DNA of 27,881 nt from Flavobacteriaceae bacterium UBA3478 (GCA_002381155.1 DFQX01000092.1:904-28784); one strand, 5' to 3'; numbered from the stretch's first letter, positions 6,875 through 14,543 are shown. The notes: generated by a model not told the origin, from the letters alone. Program-made: numbers and translations.

Positions 6875-9727
6875 TTATTTCGATAGATACATTTTTCTAC
6901 GCGTGTACAAGTCGTAGAAAGCGTCATCTTTAAGATCATCAATAAACAAGATACTCTCTCCTGTACTTTTCATTTCGGGACCCAAATTCTTATTGACATT
7001 TGGGAATTTATTGAACGAGAATACGGGCTGCTTGATTGCGTAACCGTTTAGTTGAGGATTAAAATTAAAATCACTGATCTTCTTTTCACCTAGCATCACT
7101 TTGGTCGCATAGTTAACATATGGCTCACCATATGCCTTTGAAATGAAAGGAACCGTTCTAGAAGCACGTGGATTCGCTTCGATAATGTATACGGTATCGT
7201 CTTTAACAGCGAATTGAATATTGATTAATCCTACGGTATTAAGCGCTAAAGCAATCTTTCGTGTATGATCCTTAATCTGCTGCATTACGAACTCGCCTAG
7301 ATTGAACGGTGGTAATGTGGCATTCGAGTCTCCTGAGTGAATTCCACAAGGTTCAATATGCTCCATAATACCGATAATGTAGACATCTTCACCATCGCAA
7401 ATAGCATCCGCCTCAGCTTCAATAGCTCCATCTAAATAATGATCTAAAAGCAGCTTATTATTTGGGATGCTGCGAAGTAAATCAACTACGTGAGCCTCTA
7501 ACTCCTGCTTATTGATTACAATCTTCATTCCCTGTCCTCCAAGCACATATGAAGGTCGAACTAGAAGTGGAAAACCTAACTCATCTGCAAGTTGTAAAGC
7601 CTCCTCAGCGTTTTCAGCCACACCAAACTTAGGGTAAGGAATGTTATTGTCTTTGAGAAGCGTAGAAAAACTCCCACGGTCTTCTGCCAAATCAAGAGCA
7701 GAGAAGCTTGTTCCAATAATCTTAACTCCGTATCGCTCTAATTTTTCTGCCAATTTCAGTGCCGTTTGACCCCCTAATTGAACGATGACACCTTCAGGCT
7801 TCTCATGTTTTATAATATCATAGATATGTTCCCAGAATACAGGTTCAAAATAGAGTTTATCTGCCGTATCAAAATCGGTTGAAACGGTCTCTGGATTACA
7901 GTTGATCATGATGGTCTCATAATCACACTCTGCGGCAGCTAGTACACCGTGAACACAACAATAGTCAAACTCGATTCCTTGACCAATGCGGTTCGGACCC
8001 GATCCTAAAACAACTACTTTCTTGCGATCAGTCACTACAGATTCGTTAGAAACATAGGTTTCTCCGTCAGCGTTTTTAAGGCTTGCCTCGAAGGTCGAGT
8101 AGTAGTAAGGAGTTTGAGCTTCAAACTCAGCAGCACAGGTATCTACCAGTTTATATACTCGTTTCACTCCAAGGTCTTCACGCTTTTGATAAACCTGGCT
8201 TTCTACACAATCAAGCATGTGAGCGATCTGACGATCCGCAAACCCTTTTTGTTTCGCCTCAAGAAGTAAGTCGCGATTAAGGGTATCTATGGTATGTTTT
8301 GAGATTTCTTTTTCAAGAAGATAGAGTTCCTCGTACTGACGTAAGAACCAGCGGTCAATTTTAGTAATCTCATGAATTCGTTCTAACGGAATACCAAGTT
8401 GAATCGCATCGTAAATGACGAAAACACGGTCCCAACTAGGTACCGTAAGTTTCTGTATAATTTCATCGTAGTTCGTGTAACCTTTACCATCAGCTCCTAA
8501 GCCGTTTCGCTTAATCTCAAGCGATTGGGTGGCTTTGTGCAATGCTTCTTGAAAGCTTCTTCCGATACCCATTACCTCTCCTACCGATTTCATTTGAAGT
8601 CCAAGAGTTCGATCAGCACCTTCGAATTTATCAAAGTTCCATCTCGGAATTTTCACGATAACGTAATCAAGCGTTGGTTCGAATAAGGCTGAAGTCGTAC
8701 CTGTAATCTGATTCTGCAATTCATCAAGAGTATAGCCAATAGCCAATTTCGTGGCAATTTTTGCAATTGGGTATCCTGTCGCTTTAGAAGCTAGAGCTGA
8801 AGATCTAGAAACACGTGGGTTAATCTCAATAGCTATAATATCCTCTGCCTCGTCAGGACTCACCGCGAACTGCACGTTACAACCTCCAGCAAAGTCCCCG
8901 ATATTTCTCATCATCTTGATAGCCATATCACGCATGCGCTGGAAGGTACGATCAGATAGCGTCATTGCAGGAGCGACGGTAATAGAATCCCCAGTATGGA
9001 TTCCCATCGGGTCCATATTCTCGATCGTACAGATAATAACCACATTGTCGTTCTTATCTCTAAGAAGTTCTAGTTCATATTCTTTCCAGCCAATGAGTGC
9101 CTTATCAATCATTACTTCATGAATCGGAGAAATCTCAAGACCATAACTCAACTGATTGTCGAATTTCTCTGGATCATAAATAATCGAAGCTCCGGCACCA
9201 CCAAGAGTAAAAGAAGCCCTAACGCAGAGAGGAAATCCAAATTCTTGAGCGATCTCTTTACCCTTTAAGAATGAATTTGCTGAAGCTTGAGGAGGCATTC
9301 CTATGTCGATCTTTTGCATCAAATTGCGAAATTTCTCACGATCTTCAGTAATCTGAATAGCATCTATATCAACACCAATAATCTCAACCCCAAAGTCTTT
9401 CCAAATACCCTTTTCGTCTGCCTCAATACATAAGTTAAGTGCGGTTTGACCTCCCATAGTTGGTAACACGGCATCAATGTTTGGGTGTGCTTTAAGGATC
9501 TCAATAATCGATTTAGTATTCAGTGGTTTTAAATAGACGTGATCAGCCATTGAAGGATCAGTCATAATAGTGGCCGGATTCGAATTGATAAGGATCGTTT
9601 CGATTCCATCCTCTCGCAGTGAACGAAGAGATTGTGAGCCAGAATAATCAAATTCACAGGCTTGACCGATTACAATTGGCCCAGAACCAATAATTAAAAT
9701 TGAGTTGAGATCTTGTCTTTTTGGCAT
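6875..9727 (-). CDS. carB: Carbamoyl-phosphate synthase large subunit, short form without the C-terminal allosteric domain
   Basis: It makes carbamoyl phosphate from bicarbonate, glutamine-derived ammonia and two ATP for pyrimidine and arginine synthesis, as a complex with CarA, which is not in this window. The two homologous ATP-grasp halves are clear. The first opens with SILIIGSGPIVIGQACEFDY and carries NSNPATIMTDPSMADHVY. The second opens near residue 566 with KKVVVLGSGPNRIGQGIEFD and carries NCNPETVSTDFDTADKLYFE. The protein ends at about the residue where the E. coli enzyme (1073 residues) moves from the second synthetase half into the MGS-like domain that binds ornithine, UMP and IMP. 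The reading frame closes cleanly at 950 residues. I believe this short form is usual in Flavobacteriia, so it need not be a local truncation. rpmH lies upstream, with a terminator between. Confidence 0.96.
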   Translation of the reverse strand: MPKRQDLNSILIIGSGPIVIGQACEFDYSGSQSLRSLREDGIETILINSNPATIMTDPSMADHVYLKPLNTKSIIEILKAHPNIDAVLPTMGGQTALNLCIEADEKGIWKDFGVEIIGVDIDAIQITEDREKFRNLMQKIDIGMPPQASANSFLKGKEIAQEFGFPLCVRASFTLGGAGASIIYDPEKFDNQLSYGLEISPIHEVMIDKALIGWKEYELELLRDKNDNVVIICTIENMDPMGIHTGDSITVAPAMTLSDRTFQRMRDMAIKMMRNIGDFAGGCNVQFAVSPDEAEDIIAIEINPRVSRSSALASKATGYPIAKIATKLAIGYTLDELQNQITGTTSALFEPTLDYVIVKIPRWNFDKFEGADRTLGLQMKSVGEVMGIGRSFQEALHKATQSLEIKRNGLGADGKGYTNYDEIIQKLTVPSWDRVFVIYDAIQLGIPLERIHEITKIDRWFLRQYEELYLLEKEISKHTIDTLNRDLLLEAKQKGFADRQIAHMLDCVESQVYQKREDLGVKRVYKLVDTCAAEFEAQTPYYYSTFEASLKNADGETYVSNESVVTDRKKVVVLGSGPNRIGQGIEFDYCCVHGVLAAAECDYETIMINCNPETVSTDFDTADKLYFEPVFWEHIYDIIKHEKPEGVIVQLGGQTALKLAEKLERYGVKIIGTSFSALDLAEDRGSFSTLLKDNNIPYPKFGVAENAEEALQLADELGFPLLVRPSYVLGGQGMKIVINKQELEAHVVDLLRSIPNNKLLLDHYLDGAIEAEADAICDGEDVYIIGIMEHIEPCGIHSGDSNATLPPFNLGEFVMQQIKDHTRKIALALNTVGLINIQFAVKDDTVYIIEANPRASRTVPFISKAYGEPYVNYATKVMLGEKKISDFNFNPQLNGYAIKQPVFSFNKFPNVNKNLGPEMKSTGESILFIDDLKDDAFYDLYTRRKMYLSK

Positions 9728-9758
9728 TTTTCTTGGTGACTTTCGTTAATTATATTTC

Positions 9759-9790
9759 AAAAAAAAGGTGTTACCCAAAAGTAACACCTT
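9759..9790 (-). terminator. Intrinsic terminator after rpmH, just upstream of carB
   Basis: Perfect 10-bp inverted repeat AAGGTGTTAC (9765-9774) and GTAACACCTT (9781-9790) with a 6-base loop. On the minus strand it is followed by a run of eight T (9759-9766). It lies 31 bases after the rpmH stop codon and only 31 bases before the carB start. Confidence 0.9.
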
Positions 9791-9820
9791 ATTAATTATT
9801 TGTAAATCAGCAGTTCGTCA

Positions 9821-9979
9821 TTACTTCTTGTGACGAGGCTCTGATGATACAGTTAGTTTCTTACGTCCCTTAGCGCGGCGGCTAGCAAGAACTTTACGCC
9901 CATTGGCAGAAGCCATACGCTCTCTAAATCCATGTTTGTTTCTTCTCTTGCGCTTTGAAGGTTGGAATGTTCTTTTCAT
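9821..9979 (-). CDS. rpmH: 50S ribosomal protein L34
   Basis: The reverse strand encodes 52 residues starting MKRTFQPSKRKRRNKHGFRE and continuing RMASANGRKVLASRRAKGR, the L34 signature, with a short C-terminal extension ending SEPRHKK that is common in Bacteroidota. L34 is a small, highly basic protein of the large ribosomal subunit. In many bacteria rpmH sits beside dnaA or rnpA; here its neighbours are carB and an unrelated membrane protein, so the locus does not mark the origin. An intrinsic terminator follows it. Confidence 0.97.
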   Translation of the reverse strand: MKRTFQPSKRKRRNKHGFRERMASANGRKVLASRRAKGRKKLTVSSEPRHKK

Positions 9980-10019
9980 TGCGTTAGTGCTTAAAATTTC
10001 AGCTTAAAAATATTGGGTG

Positions 10020-10027
10020 CAAATATA
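10020..10027 (-). promoter_or_regulatory. -7 promoter box for rpmH
   Basis: On the minus strand TATATTTG is an exact match to TAnnTTTG, ending 40 bases before the rpmH start codon. An upstream GTTTT at about 10046-10050 is a rough -33 candidate at 18-base spacing. The surrounding tract is very AT-rich, as expected for a strong ribosomal promoter. Confidence 0.6.
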
Positions 10028-10077
10028 AGGATATTTTTAAATCTTAAAACTAAAAATTTAAAAGCTATTTAAATCCT

Positions 10078-10085
10078 TAAATTTG
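10078..10085 (+). promoter_or_regulatory. -7 promoter box for the membrane/TPR-like protein gene
   Basis: TAAATTTG matches TAnnTTTG exactly, 23 bases before the ATG at 10109, implying a leader of about 15 bases. Together with the rpmH box it makes a divergent promoter pair about 50 bases apart. Confidence 0.55.
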
Positions 10086-10108
10086 CCTCACCAAATATAA
10101 TAGACATC

Positions 10109-10624
10109 ATGATTCACAAGAATATCAAACTCGTTTTATCTGGAGCTTCGTTAGGATACGGTATTTATCAATTTATTGAAGGTAACGTTGGTAATGGTAT
10201 CTTTTTTACCCTTCTAGCGGTACTTATCTTATTCTTCTACTTCAGAAACGAATTGATCCTTTGGTCTTTTCTAAAAATGCGTAAACAGGACCTAGAAGGA
10301 ACTGAAAAGATTTTGAATAAAATTAAAGATCCGAATCGAGCACTTATTCAAAAGCAACAGGGATACTATCACTATCTATTTGGTATTATTTACGCACAAA
10401 AAAATCTGGGAACATCAGAAAAGCATTTTAAGCAAGCTATTAAATTAGGTTTGAGTATGGACCATGATTTAGCTATGGCAAAGATGAGTCTGGCGGGAAT
10501 CGCTATGCAGAAACGCCGAAAAAGAGAAGCCCAAACCCTACTTACAGAAGCTAAAAAATTGGATAAGAATCAGATGCTTGGAGACCAATTGAAGCTGATG
10601 CAACAGCAATTGAAGAAAATCTAA
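10109..10624 (+). CDS. Small membrane protein with a TPR-like C-terminal region, function unknown
   Basis: I cannot assign a function. The 171 residues begin with two hydrophobic segments at about 5-23 and 27-46, probably a membrane hairpin. A basic, helical cytosolic region of about 120 residues follows. FGIIYAQKNL with SEKHFKQAIKLG, and AMAKMSLAGIAMQKRRKRE with AQTLLTEAKKL, look like two TPR-type helical pairs (small residues at A/G positions, 30-40 residue period). I recall similar small proteins in other Flavobacteriia annotated as DUF2892 or TPR proteins, but cannot confirm that here. It has its own promoter box and is divergent from rpmH. The next gene starts about 100 bases downstream with its own weak promoter candidate. 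A scaffold or assembly role is possible but unsupported. Confidence 0.75.
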   Translation: MIHKNIKLVLSGASLGYGIYQFIEGNVGNGIFFTLLAVLILFFYFRNELILWSFLKMRKQDLEGTEKILNKIKDPNRALIQKQQGYYHYLFGIIYAQKNLGTSEKHFKQAIKLGLSMDHDLAMAKMSLAGIAMQKRRKREAQTLLTEAKKLDKNQMLGDQLKLMQQQLKKI

Positions 10625-10726
10625 TCCTAAGTCAATTCGATACCTGATTTCAAAAGAGACTCATAACCAGATGTTTAGTTCTATTTTGACAAAAAGATGT
10701 ATCTTTAGGAGACTAATCGACCAACC

Positions 10727-11023
10727 ATGATTGACTTCGAACTAAAGGACAATGCCTTTTTACGACAATTCGAGGCTTGCGTAGAAGGCGAAATGGCTAA
10801 AATCGAATACGTAGCTCAAGAAAGAAAGATTTTTCTAACTAAGCTTATCGTGCCAGATTCATTGAATAATAGTTCCTTCAAAGAGGCTTTCTTAACCAAA
10901 GTCTTAGATCATATCGGTGAGAGTAAACTTAAAGTTATGCCTACCTGCTCTGAGGTGGCTTCATTTTTAAAGCGAAACAAGTTTAAGTATCAAGGAATGC
11001 TCCCTGTTGGCATTCGAATTTAA
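10727..11023 (+). CDS. GNAT-family N-acetyltransferase, YjdJ-like small type
   Basis: This 98-residue protein fits the short GCN5-related acetyltransferase family typified by YjdJ (PF14542-like). The pattern seen is an N-terminal strand pair (AKIEYVAQERKIFLTKLIVP), a helix (FKEAFLTKVLDHIGE), then LKVMPTCSEVASFLKRN and a C-terminal KYQGMLP, where the family usually has a Tyr closing the acetyl-CoA pocket. Family members are compact and their substrates are mostly unknown. A TATCTTTA at 10700-10707, one base from the -7 consensus, could be its promoter. Its stop codon overlaps the stop of the convergent mtaB gene by four bases. Confidence 0.8.
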   Translation: MIDFELKDNAFLRQFEACVEGEMAKIEYVAQERKIFLTKLIVPDSLNNSSFKEAFLTKVLDHIGESKLKVMPTCSEVASFLKRNKFKYQGMLPVGIRI

Positions 11024-12357
11024 TTTTCTACCGTCTCGATTCTGAATCGAGCAAATCCTTCATCATCAATTTCGATGATTTCACCATAACATACCTTATT
11101 GGCCAATTCAGGATTCCACGGATATCGTACTCGTAGATAGTTCTCGGTAAAACCTTCTAGATACCCTTTTTGAATATCCTTTTCAAAAAGAACTTGCTTG
11201 AATTTGCCTACTTGCGAAGTATAGAATTCTCTGCGCTTTCGTGCGGATAATGCTCTGAGCATTTTTGATCGCTTTTTTCGAACCGATACCTCTACAACTC
11301 CTTCCATGGTATCTGCCAAAGTATTTTCTCTTTCAGAATAGGTGAATACATGCAGGTACGAAATATCTAAATCAGCTAAATAGCGATAGGTTTCCAAAAA
11401 CCGTTCTTCAGTTTCACCAGGAAAACCAACAATTACATCTACACCGATACAGGCATCGGGAAGTTGTTGCCTTATTTGATTTACACGATCAGTATATAGA
11501 CTCGTCAAATAACGTCGACGCATTAATTTCAGAATCTGATCTGCGCCGCTTTGTAAGGGTATATGAAAGTGAGGAACAAAGTTTTTACTCTTTGAAACAA
11601 ATTCTATAGTTTCATTACTAAGCAAATTCGGTTCGATCGATGAAATTCTTAATCGTGCGATACCCCCTACCTTATCTAAGGCTTGAATCAGTTCTAAAAA
11701 GGTGTGTTCATGTCGCTTATTCCCAAATTCCCCTTTACCGTAATCTCCAATATTTACTCCGGTGAGTACAATTTCTTTAATATCCTGAGCCGCAATCTCA
11801 CGCGCATTGTTGATCACATTTTCCAGAGTGTCACTTCGGGAGATTCCTCTTGCCATCGGTATAGTGCAGTAGGTACACGGATAATCACATCCATCCTGAA
11901 CCTTCAAGAAGGCACGGGTTCGCTCAGAAGTTGCATAACTCCCTACATAAAAATCAGTTTCATCAATTTCACAAGCATGAATAACGGCAGAATCTCTATG
12001 TTGATCTTGGAGTAAATCATTCAGAAATGCAGGTAATTCAAATTTTTCCTTAGCGCCGAGCACCATATCTACTCCATCAACCGCAGCTAACTCTTGAGGT
12101 TTTAATTGAGCATAACAACCAACGGCAATAATTAGCGCCTCTGGGTTGGTTTTATGTGCTTGTCTTGCAATAGATTTAAACTTCTTGTCCGCGTTTTCTG
12201 TAACCGAACAGGTATTGATCACATAAATATCTGCCTTGTCCTCAAAAGAAATCTTTTCATACCCTTCCTTTTCTAAAGAGCGTGCAAGTGTTGAAGTCTC
12301 TGAAAAGTTCAGCTTACACCCGAGTGTATAAAACGCAGCTTTACCCCTACTTTCCAC
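11020..12357 (-). CDS. mtaB: tRNA t6A37 methylthiotransferase, MtaB type
   Basis: It is a radical-SAM methylthiotransferase that turns t6A at position 37 of certain tRNAs into ms2t6A. The N-terminal UPF0004 domain has the three cluster-binding cysteines Cys14 (TLGCKLNFSET), Cys50 and Cys81. The radical-SAM cluster motif is C157-DYP-C161-TY-C164, followed by TIPMARG. A TRAM-like region fills the C-terminus. TLGCKLNFSET is the usual MtaB form and separates it from MiaB and RimO. The start is a GTG whose first G is the last base of the stop codon of the GlmU-like gene (TAGTG), so the two are probably translationally coupled. The 445-residue length is normal. Confidence 0.92.
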   Translation of the reverse strand: MESRGKAAFYTLGCKLNFSETSTLARSLEKEGYEKISFEDKADIYVINTCSVTENADKKFKSIARQAHKTNPEALIIAVGCYAQLKPQELAAVDGVDMVLGAKEKFELPAFLNDLLQDQHRDSAVIHACEIDETDFYVGSYATSERTRAFLKVQDGCDYPCTYCTIPMARGISRSDTLENVINNAREIAAQDIKEIVLTGVNIGDYGKGEFGNKRHEHTFLELIQALDKVGGIARLRISSIEPNLLSNETIEFVSKSKNFVPHFHIPLQSGADQILKLMRRRYLTSLYTDRVNQIRQQLPDACIGVDVIVGFPGETEERFLETYRYLADLDISYLHVFTYSERENTLADTMEGVVEVSVRKKRSKMLRALSARKRREFYTSQVGKFKQVLFEKDIQKGYLEGFTENYLRVRYPWNPELANKVCYGEIIEIDDEGFARFRIETVEN

Positions 12358-13529
12358 TAGAAACCAGCCTTAGTAGTTAATTCATGTACAGCAGCAAATA
12401 AGCCCTTCTCCCTATCATCGAAAGCAATTGACCTTCTTTCTAAAACTCTTTCGGCAGTTTCCATTGCCTTATCTAATCGATAATCGCTCATACCTTGCGG
12501 ACCACCCCAAGTAAAACTTGGAATAAAATTTCTAGGATAACCTGCCCCAAAAATGTTAGCATTAAAACCAACGACTGTTCCCGTATTAAACATGGTATTG
12601 ATCCCTGCCTTTGAATAATCTCCCATGACCAAACCGCAGAATTGAAGTCCTGTTGCCTTAAACCGTCCTGCTGAATAGTCATATAGTTTCACCTCGCCGT
12701 AATCATTCTTAAGATTACTTGTATTGGTGTCAGCTCCTAGATTACACCACTGACCTAATATCGAGTTACCCAAGAACCCTTCGTGCCCCTTATTCGAATA
12801 GGCAAGCATAGATACATTATTGAGTTCTCCTCCTACTTTACAATGAGGACCAATCGAAGTAGCCCCATAGATTTTCGATCCCATCTTTACGGTAGAAAAA
12901 TCACCAATAGCCAATGGGCCTCGAAGAATAGAGCCTTCCATAACTTTGGCACCCGCTCCTATATAAATAGGCCCATCTTCAGTATTAAATATCGTTGCAA
13001 AAGCACTAGCACCTTTAGATAAGTAGACCGGATGTTTACCAATAACTGTGCAGGTAGGGTGAAGCTCAGTAAATGCGCCCAAGGCTACTTCATCAAAATC
13101 ACGAATCAACACCTTATCTAACTTTGAGAATAAATCAGTGATATGATTTAGATGGATCAATTCTCCTTCAAAAGCAACTACTTCAAAACGAGAATGATCT
13201 CCATCAAAGTTTTCAGGACGAACGTAGGCTAGACATATCTTTTGCCACATCAATTGCTGGCCTTCTTTCAGTTGTAATATACAATGTGTCAGTTCTACCG
13301 AGGGAACAATAGCCGCATTGATTACAATTGCAGCACTATTTTCAGGCGCTTTCGAAAAATAGGGTGTTAAATGTTCAGCAGTATCATAAGAAAACACCCC
13401 CTCTTTCAGTGAGTCAACCCACTTCTCCTTTAGAGTCGTTATTCCAAACCTTAATTCAGCAATAGGCCTAGATAAAGTAAGTGGATAAAACCGAATTGTC
13501 TCATCAAAATCACTCAGTATTATATGCAT
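12357..13529 (-). CDS. GlmU-like sugar nucleotidyltransferase/acetyltransferase, Bacteroidota type
   Basis: This belongs to the alternative GlmU family of Bacteroidota, thought to make UDP-N-acetylglucosamine. The N-terminal domain begins MHIILSDFDE, with PLTLSRPIAELRFG at 16-29 in place of the classic GlmU pyrophosphorylase loop. From about residue 175 there are hexapeptide repeats of a left-handed beta-helix, including GPIYIGAGAKVMEGSILRGP. An acetyltransferase-like stretch follows: AYSNKGHEGFLGNS and LGADTNTSNLKNDYG. I start it at the ATG at 13529 (390 residues). A longer in-frame start at 13556 would begin upstream of the -7 promoter box at 13546-13553, so its transcript could not contain that codon. 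It is the first gene of a unit with mtaB. The N-terminal catalytic activity is inferred from the family. Confidence 0.87.
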   Translation of the reverse strand: MHIILSDFDETIRFYPLTLSRPIAELRFGITTLKEKWVDSLKEGVFSYDTAEHLTPYFSKAPENSAAIVINAAIVPSVELTHCILQLKEGQQLMWQKICLAYVRPENFDGDHSRFEVVAFEGELIHLNHITDLFSKLDKVLIRDFDEVALGAFTELHPTCTVIGKHPVYLSKGASAFATIFNTEDGPIYIGAGAKVMEGSILRGPLAIGDFSTVKMGSKIYGATSIGPHCKVGGELNNVSMLAYSNKGHEGFLGNSILGQWCNLGADTNTSNLKNDYGEVKLYDYSAGRFKATGLQFCGLVMGDYSKAGINTMFNTGTVVGFNANIFGAGYPRNFIPSFTWGGPQGMSDYRLDKAMETAERVLERRSIAFDDREKGLFAAVHELTTKAGF

Positions 13530-13545
13530 GAAGGTTTGTTTTGGG

Positions 13546-13576
13546 CAAAAATACAATCAAAAAAAAAGCACCCCAA
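13546..13576 (-). promoter_or_regulatory. Promoter of the GlmU-like gene, overlapping the rpmE2 terminator
   Basis: On the minus strand the -7 box TATTTTTG (13546-13553) matches TAnnTTTG exactly. A TTG at 13574-13576 sits upstream at 20-base spacing as the -33 element. The -33 lies inside the terminator hairpin and the spacer contains its T-run. The leader to the ATG at 13529 would be about 10 bases. Confidence 0.7.
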
Positions 13577-13597
13577 CTTTTCGGTTAGCGTGCTTTT
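13559..13597 (-). terminator. Intrinsic terminator after rpmE2
   Basis: On the minus strand AAAAGCACGCTAAC (13597-13584) pairs with GTTGGGGTGCTTTT (13577-13564) over 14 positions with one G-G mismatch and one T-G wobble, around a CGAAAA loop. The 3' side merges into a run of nine T (13559-13567). It starts 22 bases after the rpmE2 stop codon. Confidence 0.9.
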
Positions 13598-13619
13598 AAA
13601 ACTTCTATTGAAAAGTTCT

Positions 13620-13871
13620 TTATTTCTTGAACTTTGCGTATTTATTTTTGAATTTATCGATTCGACCAGCGGTATCAACCAATTTCGATTTACCGGTGTA
13701 AAAAGGATGAGAAGTTCTTGAGATTTCAAGCTTCACTACTGGGTAAGTAACACCGTCTACTTCGATAGTCTCTTTAGACTCTGCAGTTGATTTAGTGATA
13801 AATACATCGTCATTTGACATGTCCTTAAACGCTACTAGACGGTAATTTTCTGGGTGTATTTCTGGTTTCAT
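13620..13871 (-). CDS. rpmE2: 50S ribosomal protein L31, type B
   Basis: The 83-residue protein starts MKPEIHPENYRLVAFKDMSN and has ISRTSHPFYTGKSKLVDTAG, the L31 core. It lacks the CxxC zinc-binding pair of type A L31, so it is the zinc-independent type B form. A longer in-frame ATG at 13901 would add ten residues (MHTRKEYSIT) and would start inside the -7 box at 13899-13906, so I use the ATG at 13871. It has its own promoter and terminator and so is probably a single-gene transcript. It is divergent from the DUF4199 gene. Confidence 0.96.
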   Translation of the reverse strand: MKPEIHPENYRLVAFKDMSNDDVFITKSTAESKETIEVDGVTYPVVKLEISRTSHPFYTGKSKLVDTAGRIDKFKNKYAKFKK

Positions 13872-13898
13872 CGTAATACTATATTCTTTTCGAGTGTG

Positions 13899-13930
13899 CA
13901 AAATTAAAATAATTTCTTCTTTTGTACAAT
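13899..13930 (-). promoter_or_regulatory. Promoter of rpmE2
   Basis: On the minus strand the -7 box TAATTTTG (13899-13906) matches TAnnTTTG exactly. ATTG at 13927-13930 serves as -33, spaced 20 bases. The -7 box ends 27 bases before the ATG. Confidence 0.75.
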
Positions 13931-13985
13931 CTTTTTTTCGCCCGCTTTACGCTTTCAAAAGATTTTAATATTGGTGCTAATATGG

Positions 13986-13992
13986 TATCTTG
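13986..13992 (+). promoter_or_regulatory. Possible -7 box for the DUF4199 gene
   Basis: TATCTTG, one T short of the full TAnnTTTG consensus, lies 21 bases before the ATG at 14014. A TTTT at 13963-13966 is a rough -33 at 19-base spacing. Confidence 0.4.
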
Positions 13993-14013
13993 CCTTACAT
14001 TAAAACCACAACC

Positions 14014-14529
14014 ATGAATTCAACAGTAAAAACAAGCTCTTTCATGCTTCTCTATGGAGCAATCCTTGGTGTTTTAAGCGCCATTTTTTCTTTCATGCTC
14101 TACACCATGGATATGCATTATCAAGGTGGAACTTTTGTAACCCTAGTAAGTGTTGTCCTTTCAACCGCATTGTACGCAGTAGCCATGTATCAATTTAGAA
14201 ATGCAAACAGCAATTTAATGTCTTTCTGGCAAGGAGTTAAAATCGGTGTAGGTGTTGCAGTGATTAGCGGTATTATCATCGTCCTTTTTAATCTCCTACT
14301 TACCCGTGTGATTGATCCTGAGACCATGACTAAGGCTATGAATTTTCAAAGAGAGCAATTGATCGAGAATACCGAAATGACTATTGAGCAAATCGATGCG
14401 CAGTTAGAGATTGCACAACAATTTCAAACTCCGGCAATTCAAGCAGCATTCGGGTTATTGTTTGCGGTAATTTTCGGTTTCTTACTATCTCTAATCCCTG
14501 CTGCAATTCTTAAACGAAGCGAGGACTAG
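14014..14529 (+). CDS. DUF4199 family integral membrane protein
   Basis: A 171-residue inner-membrane protein of unknown function. Four hydrophobic segments are visible at about 9-30, 39-60, 71-97 and 140-165. Between the third and fourth is an amphipathic, Glu/Gln-rich stretch (FQREQLIENTEMTIEQIDAQ) probably outside the bilayer. The hydrophobic pattern and sequence resemble the DUF4199 family found in Bacteroidota. An upstream in-frame TTG at 13990 overlaps the likely promoter box, so the ATG at 14014 is preferred. It precedes a glycosyltransferase gene by 30 bases. I recall this neighbourhood in other Flavobacteriia, which would suggest a link to the downstream cluster, but no role is known. 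Confidence 0.82.
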   Translation: MNSTVKTSSFMLLYGAILGVLSAIFSFMLYTMDMHYQGGTFVTLVSVVLSTALYAVAMYQFRNANSNLMSFWQGVKIGVGVAVISGIIIVLFNLLLTRVIDPETMTKAMNFQREQLIENTEMTIEQIDAQLEIAQQFQTPAIQAAFGLLFAVIFGFLLSLIPAAILKRSED

Positions 14530-14543
14530 CCACTAAAAAATAG

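Noticed and set aside
6814..6880. AGACCAG / CTGGTCT stem near the gnd stop followed by a T-rich tract
   Set aside because: The stem is only 7 bp with a 20-base loop, mostly inside coding sequence, and the T-run is about 20 bases away. It is too weak to call a terminator.
8751..9122. A 123-codon open frame on the strand opposite carB
   Set aside because: It lies wholly inside the conserved first ATP-grasp half of carB, and its translation is low-complexity (Ile/Ser-rich) with no recognisable domain. It is an antisense shadow.
9821..9979. rpmH as a marker for the replication origin
   Set aside because: No dnaA, rnpA, yidC or DnaA-box cluster is present, and carB and unrelated genes flank it.
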